This document shows, piece by piece, positions 1 through 7,426 of a DNA stretch of 64,000 nt. Within the stretch, counting starts at the first letter, position 1. Each line of letters begins with the position of its first letter. This DNA comes from JAHEZL01 sp046074525 (GTDB lineage Bacteria > Bacteroidota > Bacteroidia > Flavobacteriales_C > GCA-002722245): NCBI GenBank assembly GCA_046074525.1, contig JBJTOK010000045.1:9295-73294 (forward strand). The letters are read 5' to 3'. The notes below the pieces were generated by a model, which was given only the letters and a program-made list of their open reading frames with translations, searched no databases and was not told the origin of the DNA. The translations under genes and the position numbers were made by a program.

Positions 1-1679
1 TTTGGTTTCTTCTCGTTATTGATGTCAGAAATTATCTGACCATTTTCCATTTTGAGGATTCGGTCGGCTACTGAGAAATAATTTTCATCATGAGAAACAA
101 CAAGAACAGTTCTACCTTCCTTTTTAAACCTTGAAAGCAACGTATGATAAAAATATCTCTTGAACTCGGGATCCTGGTCGGCAGCCACCTCATCAAGGAT
201 GAAGAAAGGTCGGTTCTCAAGAATCACCGTAATTAAGGCCAGTCTTTTCCGCTGTCCGGTAGACAAATGAATGGTAGAGAATTTACCTTCCTCAAAACTC
301 ACCTTCTCGCTCATTTGAAGCAAATCAATGAGCTCCTCGATTTTTTGATCCGATACCTCATCAACACCAAAAATCCTGTCGAACAAATAAAAATCAGTAA
401 AGATGGCGGAGAACAAACTTTTGTATTGCGGCATTTTACCGGCAGTCACCACCTTTCCATCCAGTTTAATCTCCCCTTGCTCGAGCTCATAAATACCGGT
501 TAAAACCTTAAGCAATGTTGACTTCCCGCTTCCATTCCCACCCACCAGAAAGATTATTTTCCCTTCCTCAATAGTGAGATTAAACGGACCGGATTTAAAA
601 TTGGAAACCCCTTTTTTATCCAGATAATTAAACGAAACATTATTCAATTCAATCGTTTTAAATCGCTCTACAACCTGATCCGGATTTTGATCATTCATAC
701 CACTGAGTATCGAGTCGAATCGTTCTTCCAGGGCATAAATATTTTTGATGGCAACATTTGCCTGTGTAATAAGAGGAATGGTGGTCATTACACCTTCCAG
801 TGGACCGATAATAAAAAGCAGGGCTGCAATAATTTTAGTAGCAGTAAGCAAAGTCAGATCAGCATACAGCGGCATAAAAAAAACGATAACCGCAATCAAA
901 ATGTAAAAAACAGATTGCGAAAACATGAACATGGCAACAAAACTTGATTCAGTTTCAATTTTCATCCCACGAGCCTCCTCGGTTATTTTTTTCAAATTAT
1001 TATAAACCGCATCATTTTTTTTCTGATGAATGTTTATTTCCTTAAAGCCGTCAATTACATCATCCAGTGAAGCAAAAAACTCGGTTTCCTTTACTGTAGC
1101 CGCTTTAATTGCTTTTGCCATTGCCTTCTGCTTGCTCTTATATATCAGAAAGGAGATGGCAAAAGCTATTAAGGTAAGTCCAAGGGCTTCAAGAGAAAGG
1201 AATCCAATGTAAAAAAGAGAACATAAAATCATTACCGCCGATTGCAAGGCATTAACAATAACGGTGGTGGTATGGGAGATATAACTCACATCTTCCGAAA
1301 TACGGGTAAAAACCTCCGATTGGCCAACATTCTCAAGAGATCGCAGGTTGGCCTTTCTGATCTTATTCATGATCCGGAGCCGGATATTGGTGATAATATT
1401 TGCAACAAGGACACATCCCTGCACCAAAATCATTTTTTTCCCGAAATAGAACAGCACAAAAACAATGATAAACACCAGTAAAAGCCATAGTCGGTCAAAT
1501 GATATTTCAGGACCTATGCTTTCTGCTGCTGTATTAAGAATGATCAGTAATAGAATATTGGAAATACCGGAAACAAGGGTTGCCAATATCAGTTTAGCTT
1601 CTGGTATTTTGGATTCAGCTCGGAAAAGCTGAAGTATATTTCTGGGTTTCTCAGTGATCATGAAATCAATAAAAGACAT
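1..1679 (-). CDS. Cyclic-peptide-type ABC exporter (fused permease-ATPase), 3' end cut by window edge
   Basis: This is a fused half-transporter of the PvdE/SyrD type (cyclic peptide export family). It would move a peptide-like or small natural product across the inner membrane using ATP. About 559 residues are visible, so probably only the last few are missing. The N-terminal half carries about six hydrophobic segments. The nucleotide-binding half shows Walker A GGNGSGKST near residue 380, the signature LSTGQ near 471, Walker B FFILDE and the switch histidine in VVSHD, so the ATPase looks intact. The start ATG at 1679 gives MSFIDFMITEKP. It is the last visible gene of a leftward run that includes a decarboxylase and a GHMP-kinase-like gene. 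A large inverted repeat separates it from the gene upstream, so it may have its own transcription control. The substrate is unknown. Confidence 0.85.
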   Translation of the reverse strand, partial: MSFIDFMITEKPRNILQLFRAESKIPEAKLILATLVSGISNILLLIILNTAAESIGPEISFDRLWLLLVFIIVFVLFYFGKKMILVQGCVLVANIITNIRLRIMNKIRKANLRSLENVGQSEVFTRISEDVSYISHTTTVIVNALQSAVMILCSLFYIGFLSLEALGLTLIAFAISFLIYKSKQKAMAKAIKAATVKETEFFASLDDVIDGFKEINIHQKKNDAVYNNLKKITEEARGMKIETESSFVAMFMFSQSVFYILIAVIVFFMPLYADLTLLTATKIIAALLFIIGPLEGVMTTIPLITQANVAIKNIYALEERFDSILSGMNDQNPDQVVERFKTIELNNVSFNYLDKKGVSNFKSGPFNLTIEEGKIIFLVGGNGSGKSTLLKVLTGIYELEQGEIKLDGKVVTAGKMPQYKSLFSAIFTDFYLFDRIFGVDEVSDQKIEELIDLLQMSEKVSFEEGKFSTIHLSTGQRKRLALITVILENRPFFILDEVAADQDPEFKRYFYHTLLSRFKKEGRTVLVVSHDENYFSVADRILKMENGQIISDINNEKKP

Positions 1680-1704
1680 TTAGATGGCAGTGCATAAAAA
1701 AATA

Positions 1705-1761
1705 TTTAAGTGCCATCATTGATTTCAAATTGTGCATTCAAAATCAATGATTTCACTTAAA
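1705..1761. repeat. Large imperfect inverted repeat between exporter and small membrane gene
   Basis: Two 21-nt arms (1705-1725 and 1741-1761) are reverse complements with two mismatches and enclose a 15-nt loop. The core is ATCATTGATTT paired with AAATCAATGAT, flanked by TTTAAGTG and CACTTAAA. No U-tract follows on the minus strand, so it is either a structured processing or attenuation site or a protein-binding palindrome. The core AATCAATGATTT also occurs at 5765-5776, upstream of the first gene of the cluster. Confidence 0.7.
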
Positions 1762-1788
1762 CAGCTATGCGTTCTAGTTGAAAATGGT

Positions 1789-1953
1789 CTACTTCTTTGT
1801 TCGGAACCCGATCAGGAAGAAAATAATCAGCGGACTGAAAATGAGCGACGACAATAAGGTCCCCCAAAATCCCAAGCGTGTATTGTTGCCAGCGAAGGCA
1901 ACAATAACGCTAAGAAAAATCCAGCCAATAATTAAAAAAGGAATTGGAGGCAT
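1789..1953 (-). CDS. Small membrane protein, 54 aa
   Basis: This is a short open frame beginning MPPIPFLIIGWIFLSVIV. It contains two hydrophobic segments (about residues 4-21 and 30-49) joined by AGNNTRLGFWG, and ends in a basic tail RTKK. It starts 3 nt after the stop of the DUF697 gene, which indicates translational coupling and a shared transcript. I do not recognise a family with confidence. The two-helix hairpin with a GNNTRLGFWGT turn resembles small inner-membrane proteins seen in Bacteroidota. It may assist the DUF697 protein or the downstream exporter, but that is inference from position only. Confidence 0.6.
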   Translation of the reverse strand: MPPIPFLIIGWIFLSVIVAFAGNNTRLGFWGTLLSSLIFSPLIIFFLIGFRTKK

Positions 1954-1956
1954 AAT

Positions 1957-2463
1957 TTACTTTTTATTCACTATCCCCTCAACCACTTTCTTGCCTTTCT
2001 CTACTTCAACGGCAAATGCCTTTTTAGCCTTCTCGGTGTCAAAGGTCAAGAGGTTTCCTCCTGATTCAAAGTGGTGAATGAAAAGTTTGCCCAATGCATA
2101 GGTAGAAGCACCCGACATGGCCGACATGGCTGAAAAACCGAGCAACGGACCAACGAATGGAATACCTTTCAGAATTGACTTTCCAAATGATCCGAAAACC
2201 ATGGTAGAAGAAGTTCCTGCCAAAGTACCAATAATTGATCTTCCGATGTTTTCCTTAAACGGTTGCTTGTAGTAATCACACAGCTTGCGCAACATATTGA
2301 GTTGAACAGCTGTTAAGCCCAAAACATCAACAACAGGAATAGGCACAACACCAACACCTACCGACCAATAGATGTGTTTTCTAACGATATCAAAAGACTC
2401 GCCGGAGATGTCTTCACTTGACGCTTGCAATTCAGGAGAATTTGCTGGAATAGTTGCATTCAT
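1957..2463 (-). CDS. DUF697 (YcjF-like) membrane-associated protein
   Basis: This 168-residue protein has the DUF697 pattern. A WSVGVGVVPIPVVDVLGLTA segment (about residues 33-52) is followed by LNMLRKLCDYYKQPF and then a glycine/alanine-rich hydrophobic region (about 78-125) likely to form two membrane helices. The C-terminus is charged and probably cytoplasmic. DUF697 domains are usually linked to membrane-associated GTPases, but none is present here, so its role is unknown. It lies 77 nt downstream of the decarboxylase gene and 3 nt upstream of a small membrane protein gene. The start ATG at 2463 is the only sensible one. Confidence 0.75.
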   Translation of the reverse strand: MNATIPANSPELQASSEDISGESFDIVRKHIYWSVGVGVVPIPVVDVLGLTAVQLNMLRKLCDYYKQPFKENIGRSIIGTLAGTSSTMVFGSFGKSILKGIPFVGPLLGFSAMSAMSGASTYALGKLFIHHFESGGNLLTFDTEKAKKAFAVEVEKGKKVVEGIVNKK

Positions 2464-2540
2464 ATACTTACTTGGTTTTATGTTTACCCAGACCTTCTGA
2501 ATAAACGGTTTTTATTAATGAACTTTAGTTTACTTTTTTA

Positions 2541-3752
2541 TTAGCTAGCCGCTTCTGCATCAAGGGCTACACTTTGTAATTCAATTTTAAATTCAGCTAA
2601 AAACGAATCAATATCCGATTTAGAAGTACTTGGCATCACTACAAACGAATACATCTTATTGATATCTTCCATTCCGAGGGTTGTGGTATTGGTACCCAAC
2701 AAGCAGTAGCTATTTTCCAGTACCGCCGGCAAGGTTTGATTTTGTAAATCCTTAAAACAAATTCCCATCATATTGCTATGAGCACTTGTTTTAACAACAC
2801 TATTCGGCAACAATTCAAGTATCTGCTGCATTAAATAATCTTTCAACTCAATACACTGCAGCGCATTTTTCCTATAGCCTTCCACTCCCCAGGTCATCAG
2901 CATCTGGTAAATAGCAACTGCTGAAGCCCCCGATCGTGAACCGAGTAAAGTACGATCCATCGACTCCAATATCTTCACCGGTCGTTCAACATTTTCAAGC
3001 AAACCTTTCCTGCACAGGAAGATTCCGCCGGGATATGGAGTTAAGCCCATCTTGTGTGAGTTCAACCCCATGGAGTCCACTTCCTCATGCATAAAGAAAC
3101 GACCACTTTCCTGATCAATAAATGGGATGATGTACCCCCCGATAGCACCATCTATGTGCAGGTAAAAACGCAAATCCTTTCGATCTTCCTTCAATTTCTT
3201 AAGCACAGAAGAAATTTCTGCCACATCATCAACTGTTCCTGTTACTGTGTTTCCAATGGTAACAACAACAATAAACTTAGTATAGCCCTGTGCCGACAAG
3301 TGATCAACGTCATTCGCTAAATGAGTTGCATCCATGCTCCAATTGGCATTAAGAGGCACATCATGAAGATGATCCAGGCACAACAAATCGGTTCCTTTTT
3401 CGAGGGAATAATGACTCAATTGAGTTCTCAGCACCACTGTTTTTCCTTCCTTTTTTTCTTTCCTCAATTTATTTCTTGCCACCCAAAGGCCCATCAGATT
3501 ATTCTCTGTGCCACCTGCGGATATATATCCATCAATCGCTTTTGCTCCCAGTAAATCCGACCAGAAAGCAATACATTTTGCTTCCATCATTTTTGAGGGA
3601 GTCAAACTGTTTCCCTGCTTTTCATCATCATAAGTATGGACACCAATATTATTGGATTGGTAAGGAAAATAATCTGCAAAAGCCTTTTCTGCAATTGGAT
3701 GAACCTTGCTTCCGGGAAATCCCAAAACCAGTTTATAATTATTCGTTTTCAT
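2541..3752 (-). CDS. PLP-dependent group II decarboxylase (histidine-decarboxylase-like)
   Basis: This 403-residue fold-type I pyridoxal-phosphate enzyme is predicted to decarboxylate an amino acid to an amine in the cytoplasm. Visible features are the AGGTENN cofactor loop (79-85), the stacking histidine in LSHYS (His114), the aspartate that contacts the pyridine ring in HIDGA (Asp201) and the Schiff-base lysine in NSHKMG (Lys234). The nearest recognisable subgroup is bacterial histidine decarboxylase. Substrate cannot be read from sequence, and aromatic or acidic amino acids remain possible. Its ATG overlaps the last base of the upstream GHMP-kinase-like gene stop, indicating tight coupling. 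Together with a kinase-like partner and a peptide-type exporter it suggests a small-molecule pathway built on a decarboxylated amino acid. Confidence 0.85.
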   Translation of the reverse strand: MKTNNYKLVLGFPGSKVHPIAEKAFADYFPYQSNNIGVHTYDDEKQGNSLTPSKMMEAKCIAFWSDLLGAKAIDGYISAGGTENNLMGLWVARNKLRKEKKEGKTVVLRTQLSHYSLEKGTDLLCLDHLHDVPLNANWSMDATHLANDVDHLSAQGYTKFIVVVTIGNTVTGTVDDVAEISSVLKKLKEDRKDLRFYLHIDGAIGGYIIPFIDQESGRFFMHEEVDSMGLNSHKMGLTPYPGGIFLCRKGLLENVERPVKILESMDRTLLGSRSGASAVAIYQMLMTWGVEGYRKNALQCIELKDYLMQQILELLPNSVVKTSAHSNMMGICFKDLQNQTLPAVLENSYCLLGTNTTTLGMEDINKMYSFVVMPSTSKSDIDSFLAEFKIELQSVALDAEAAS

Positions 3753-4999
3753 CAGTTACTTAAATTCAATTCTAGTTTTGTATTTTCTTTTTCTAAAGCT
3801 TTTGATGCAATGATTTGAGCAGGATTGTTATCAACACTGCAGGAAAGCATTGTGTACCCTTTGCCTTTAATTATTTGCTGTATCTTATCCTCCATCGGCT
3901 CCGAACACACAACAAAAATGCCGGGACCAGCCGATGATACTGATAGTGTAAGACAAGAATCGTATTGTGTATAGAGGGAATTTACCAATTCCATAAACAC
4001 CTCCTTGAAAGGAATAGAATGATGCACTTCATTGGCGGCATCCAGACTACCACTGTTTAGTTTATAGTCGAGAATAAAATCACCAAGCAGCTTGAAATTT
4101 GCTTTTGTAAGTTGAGCCACTTCGGAGGAGTAATTGGCATGAAACATACCGTGGGCCTGTATCAAATTATTATTTTCAGAAAGAGCAGGCAGTACTGTAT
4201 GGATCAATCCGTCGGAATTTTTTTTCCTGAACTTTTTGTCCATGTCAATAAAACGCTGGAAAATTTGCGACTCATTACTTAGTGCTTCCTTCGAATCCTG
4301 ATCATAATTCTCAGGCATCAAAACATACACATGATAGTCCACTGGCATCTTGCCGGCAAAAATCAACTGGGATTCACCTGAAATAATTTTGATTGCACCG
4401 CCATACATGCTATTCACCAATGATCCTCCGATGCATTGAACTGGCATCAGTTTAGAAATATCAGCGTCGATTTCCTCACCGTAATTCTGAGAAAGATACT
4501 TGCACAAATATTGCTTTTGAATCGGCGATCCAAACATTTCATTGATGGAGACAGCCGTAGCGGCCATGAGGGAGCCTGTTGACCCCAAACCACAATGCCG
4601 GTAGGAAGCTGCTCTCTTAAACTCAACTGAGAAATTGCGGTAATCACATCCCAGGATTTCTGACAATAACATTATGGTATGCTGAACAACACTGTTTTGC
4701 ACAGGCAGTTTAACCTGATCCTCGGTGGAATCATAACTAACCTTGATTTCTGTAGGCAAATCAATACTGAATAATACTTCACCTTCCTTGCAAATCAGGT
4801 TATTGACATAGCAATCCACCAGCTCTTTAGGCGCAAGCCCCATGGCATTCAGCCGGGTTGGCACCTTCAATCTCATGCTCTTATGCTGCAAAGGTTTTTT
4901 TCTGAAATCCGGCTGTTTAAATAAATTGTACTCGCCTCCCACCTGCATCGGATTATGAATGCGGTCAAGCGCCCTTCCTATCAAATCTCTATCCTCCAT
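3752..4999 (-). CDS. GHMP kinase superfamily protein, substrate unknown
   Basis: This 415-residue protein has the three GHMP-kinase signatures. There is an N-terminal substrate strand VPTRLNAMGLAP (46-57), a phosphate-binding loop GLGSTGSLMAA (137-147), and a C-terminal glycine motif SSAGPGIFVV (355-364). The loop and N-terminus resemble beta-ribofuranosylaminobenzene 5'-phosphate synthase more than sugar or mevalonate kinases, so it may be a phosphoryl or glycosyl transferase rather than a simple kinase. The first ~45 residues are an extension with no clear domain. It overlaps the CYTH-like gene upstream by 11 nt and the decarboxylase gene downstream by 1 nt, so the three are almost certainly co-translated. 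The specific reaction is not assignable. Confidence 0.75.
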   Translation of the reverse strand: MEDRDLIGRALDRIHNPMQVGGEYNLFKQPDFRKKPLQHKSMRLKVPTRLNAMGLAPKELVDCYVNNLICKEGEVLFSIDLPTEIKVSYDSTEDQVKLPVQNSVVQHTIMLLSEILGCDYRNFSVEFKRAASYRHCGLGSTGSLMAATAVSINEMFGSPIQKQYLCKYLSQNYGEEIDADISKLMPVQCIGGSLVNSMYGGAIKIISGESQLIFAGKMPVDYHVYVLMPENYDQDSKEALSNESQIFQRFIDMDKKFRKKNSDGLIHTVLPALSENNNLIQAHGMFHANYSSEVAQLTKANFKLLGDFILDYKLNSGSLDAANEVHHSIPFKEVFMELVNSLYTQYDSCLTLSVSSAGPGIFVVCSEPMEDKIQQIIKGKGYTMLSCSVDNNPAQIIASKALEKENTKLELNLSN

Positions 5000-5738
5000 G
5001 TTGCTCAGTAAGCGTTGTTATTTTCCTGTCTAATTTGGGAATCAGGATTCCCCCTTTATCCAGAATGAGTTTTTCAACAATTGCAAAAATTGGGTGGTAC
5101 AGGTGAAAAGAATGTTCATCCACTTCAAACTCCAAAACAACATTGCTTTCAAATGGATTCAACACTTCTTCACCGTTGCTAAGTTTGCGAACACACAAAA
5201 TTTGATCAATTACGCAAATTGCCCTACCGGTATTCAGGGAAGGATTTTGCGACTCACTGGCCATCGACCATCTTTTTCTTTTCTTCCTGATAGAATAGGT
5301 GGGTTTCCAGCCCAGCTCGGTGTATTTATTCACTATCAACTTATACAACGCTTGTGCATTTACCACTTCGGTGAAATACTGAACGTTAATATCCTGTCCA
5401 ACAAATCCCGAATGCAGCTCCTCTGTAAAATCATTATCACATACAATAATATCAACAGTATCCGATGCTGAATTACTCGAAATATATTTCCTGATGCGAA
5501 GTGATTTTGATGGATAGGCATTAGCATCTGAAAAATAAATGTCTTCAGACTCCGTCTCTCTTAAGTCTGTAAAGAATTCTTTTCCCTCCAGCAAGTTTTC
5601 AAGTTCCCCGAAAGTAAGTCCCTGAATATAATTGGTTGTTTCGTACATTTTGAGTTTCAAAATGTGCGAATTTGCCTGAAGCAACTCCGCCTCTTTTTCC
5701 GAAAGAAAAACGTCTAAAACAGAAACTTCCTCAATCAT
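4989..5738 (-). CDS. CYTH-like protein
   Basis: The first gene of the cluster encodes 249 residues. The pattern of charged beta-strands fits the CYTH (triphosphate tunnel) fold: DIYFSDAN (66-73), SLRIRKY (79-85), a central region with alternating acidic residues, SIRKKRKRW (149-157), ICVIDQI (174-180) and LEFEVDE (202-208). CYTH proteins bind triphosphates or act as class IV adenylate cyclases, thiamine triphosphatases or polyphosphatases. The classical N-terminal ExExK signature is not evident, so catalysis is uncertain and the assignment rests on the order of strand motifs. It overlaps the next gene by 11 nt. The start ATG at 5738 follows a ~280-nt leader rich in inverted repeats. Confidence 0.5.
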   Translation of the reverse strand: MIEEVSVLDVFLSEKEAELLQANSHILKLKMYETTNYIQGLTFGELENLLEGKEFFTDLRETESEDIYFSDANAYPSKSLRIRKYISSNSASDTVDIIVCDNDFTEELHSGFVGQDINVQYFTEVVNAQALYKLIVNKYTELGWKPTYSIRKKRKRWSMASESQNPSLNTGRAICVIDQILCVRKLSNGEEVLNPFESNVVLEFEVDEHSFHLYHPIFAIVEKLILDKGGILIPKLDRKITTLTEQHGG

Positions 5739-5764
5739 TTTATTATAATGGATTTCAATTATTT

Positions 5765-5810
5765 AATCAATGATTTGATTTTAGTAAGCAATTCATTGCT
5801 TCAAATCATT
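5765..5810. repeat. Nested inverted repeats upstream of the CYTH/GHMP/decarboxylase operon
   Basis: The outer arms are AATGATTTGA (5769-5778) and TCAAATCATT (5801-5810). The inner arms are AAGCAAT (5786-5792) and ATTGCTT (5795-5801), separated by only TC. The left flank repeats the AATCAATGATTT core found at 1742-1753. It sits just before the first gene of the operon, so it is a candidate operator or leader hairpin. A further pair, CGTTTAG (5867-5873) and CTAAACG (5896-5902), lies upstream. Confidence 0.6.
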
Positions 5811-6017
5811 TAAGGCGCGATTTTAATTATTAAAAAAGCAATTAAATGTTGATAATCGCATATAATCGTTTAGCCGAAGTAATCGTATATACCATCTAAA
5901 CGCTTAGCTTAGGTAAAGGAAAAACAGAAAATCATCGGATAAGTCGCCATATCAGCTGCTCAAGATTTCTGCCTGGATGGCGAAAGAGAAATTAAGCGGG
6001 GTAGGTCCTTAACTTAA

Positions 6018-7307
6018 CTACTTCCTCCTTCTGAAGGATCGGTTGAATTTTTTTATGGAAGTCTGCCCTTTCTTTTCATGGAAAGCACCCTGAAAAGTAG
6101 GATCGTCCTTCTTGCGTAAATCATCAAGTTCGCGGGCGATATCCTTCATTTCATATTCAATATCATCAGCAAGGATAACTCCTTCAGGCAAAGGCAAACG
6201 GGGAATGGTCATGCGTATGCGTTTCTCAATTTTAGCATAATGCCACAAATCGAGCTGATTGGCAAAACTGATTGCAACGCCTTTATTCATCGCTCTTCCT
6301 GTGCGACCGATACGGTGCACATAATCGTCGTAAATCAACGGTGCATCAAAATTCACCACATGCGAAACCATGGCCACGTCAATTCCGCGGGCAGTAACAT
6401 CGGTGGTAACGAGCACACGGATCTTGCCTTCCTTGAAATCGTTAATGGAATTGATACGGGTATTTTGTCCCTTATTGGCGTGCAACACTCTAATATCACC
6501 CAACTCACGGCGCTCCAGGAAGCGATAAACATTTTCGGCATTGGTACGCGTTTTCACAAAAATGATAACACGATTCATCTCTTCATTTTTGAGCAGATAC
6601 AACAGGAGATTCAATTTCGTTTTGAAGTTGCGCACTTCATAGAGGCGCTGCTCTACCAAGTCGACAGGCGTTGCTTCCTGCGCCACTTCCAATCGTTCAT
6701 AATACAGTAAAAAATCATTGGCCAGCTTTTCCACCTTCGGATGGAAAGTCGCAGAAAACAAAAGGTTTTGACGCTTGGAAGGAATCACTTCCAGTATGCG
6801 GTTGAGCTGTGGAAGAAAACCCATATCAAGCATTTTATCCGCTTCGTCAATCACCATCGTTTTGATGTGCTTCACCACCAGTTCGCCTTTCAGGTAAATA
6901 TCCATGAAGCGTCCGGGAGTAGCCACTACCACATCGAGGCCTTTTTGTATTTGTTCAATCTGATCCTTCATTCCCACACCGCCATACAAAGGCACGATGC
7001 GGAGATCAAGGTTTTTTGCCAGCTGCAGGAACTGCTCTTCCACCTGTTTCACCAGTTCGCGTGTAGGCACCAGAATGAGTACTCGCGCATGATCGCCTTG
7101 GGCATAACCCAGCTTCTTTAAAAGAGGCAAAACATAGGCAGCAGTTTTTCCGGTTCCTGTGGGTGCTATACCCAGCACATCCTGTCCGCCCGCCACCACC
7201 GGAATACATTTCTCCTGTATCGGCGACGGAGTGGTGTAACCCAGGTCGGCAATCGCCGAAAGGATTTGCTTGTTGAAGGAAAAATCGGAAAAGCTTTTTT
7301 GTGACAC
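6018..7307 (-). CDS. DEAD-box ATP-dependent RNA helicase (RhlE-like)
   Basis: This 429-residue RNA helicase unwinds short RNA duplexes using ATP, typically in ribosome assembly, RNA decay or cold adaptation. All core motifs are visible: Q motif SPIQEKCIP (28-36), motif I APTGTGKT (48-55), PTREL (81-85), motif II DEAD (154-157), motif III SAT (185-187) and motif VI HRIGRTGRA in the second RecA domain. The C-terminus is a short basic tail (KKFNRSFRRRK), as in RhlE-type proteins. The family match is certain; the exact cellular role is not. It is a single-gene unit: a palindrome lies upstream and an AT-rich spacer of about 280 nt separates it from the cluster downstream. Confidence 0.93.
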   Translation of the reverse strand: MSQKSFSDFSFNKQILSAIADLGYTTPSPIQEKCIPVVAGGQDVLGIAPTGTGKTAAYVLPLLKKLGYAQGDHARVLILVPTRELVKQVEEQFLQLAKNLDLRIVPLYGGVGMKDQIEQIQKGLDVVVATPGRFMDIYLKGELVVKHIKTMVIDEADKMLDMGFLPQLNRILEVIPSKRQNLLFSATFHPKVEKLANDFLLYYERLEVAQEATPVDLVEQRLYEVRNFKTKLNLLLYLLKNEEMNRVIIFVKTRTNAENVYRFLERRELGDIRVLHANKGQNTRINSINDFKEGKIRVLVTTDVTARGIDVAMVSHVVNFDAPLIYDDYVHRIGRTGRAMNKGVAISFANQLDLWHYAKIEKRIRMTIPRLPLPEGVILADDIEYEMKDIARELDDLRKKDDPTFQGAFHEKKGQTSIKKFNRSFRRRK

Positions 7308-7377
7308 GGTTGAAGTTTGGAGCTAAAATAAGGTTTTTTGTTTTGTTATGGTCGTCATTGCGTATGGGGAGCTAACT

Positions 7378-7404
7378 CTCCGCGAAGTTTTCAACTTCGC
7401 GGAG
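7378..7404. repeat. Perfect 12-bp hairpin with 3-nt loop
   Basis: CTCCGCGAAGTT (7378-7389) pairs perfectly with AACTTCGCGGAG (7393-7404) around the loop TTC. It lies between the end of the giant adhesin gene and the start of the helicase gene. The stem is GC-rich but no T-run follows on the minus strand, so it may act as an end-of-transcript hairpin or be a dispersed palindromic repeat. Confidence 0.75.
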
Positions 7405-7426
7405 CAACGCTACGAAGCAACGCAAC

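Noticed and set aside
6240..6710. 156-codon plus-strand frame within the helicase gene
   Set aside because: Antisense to conserved helicase motifs; no independent features.
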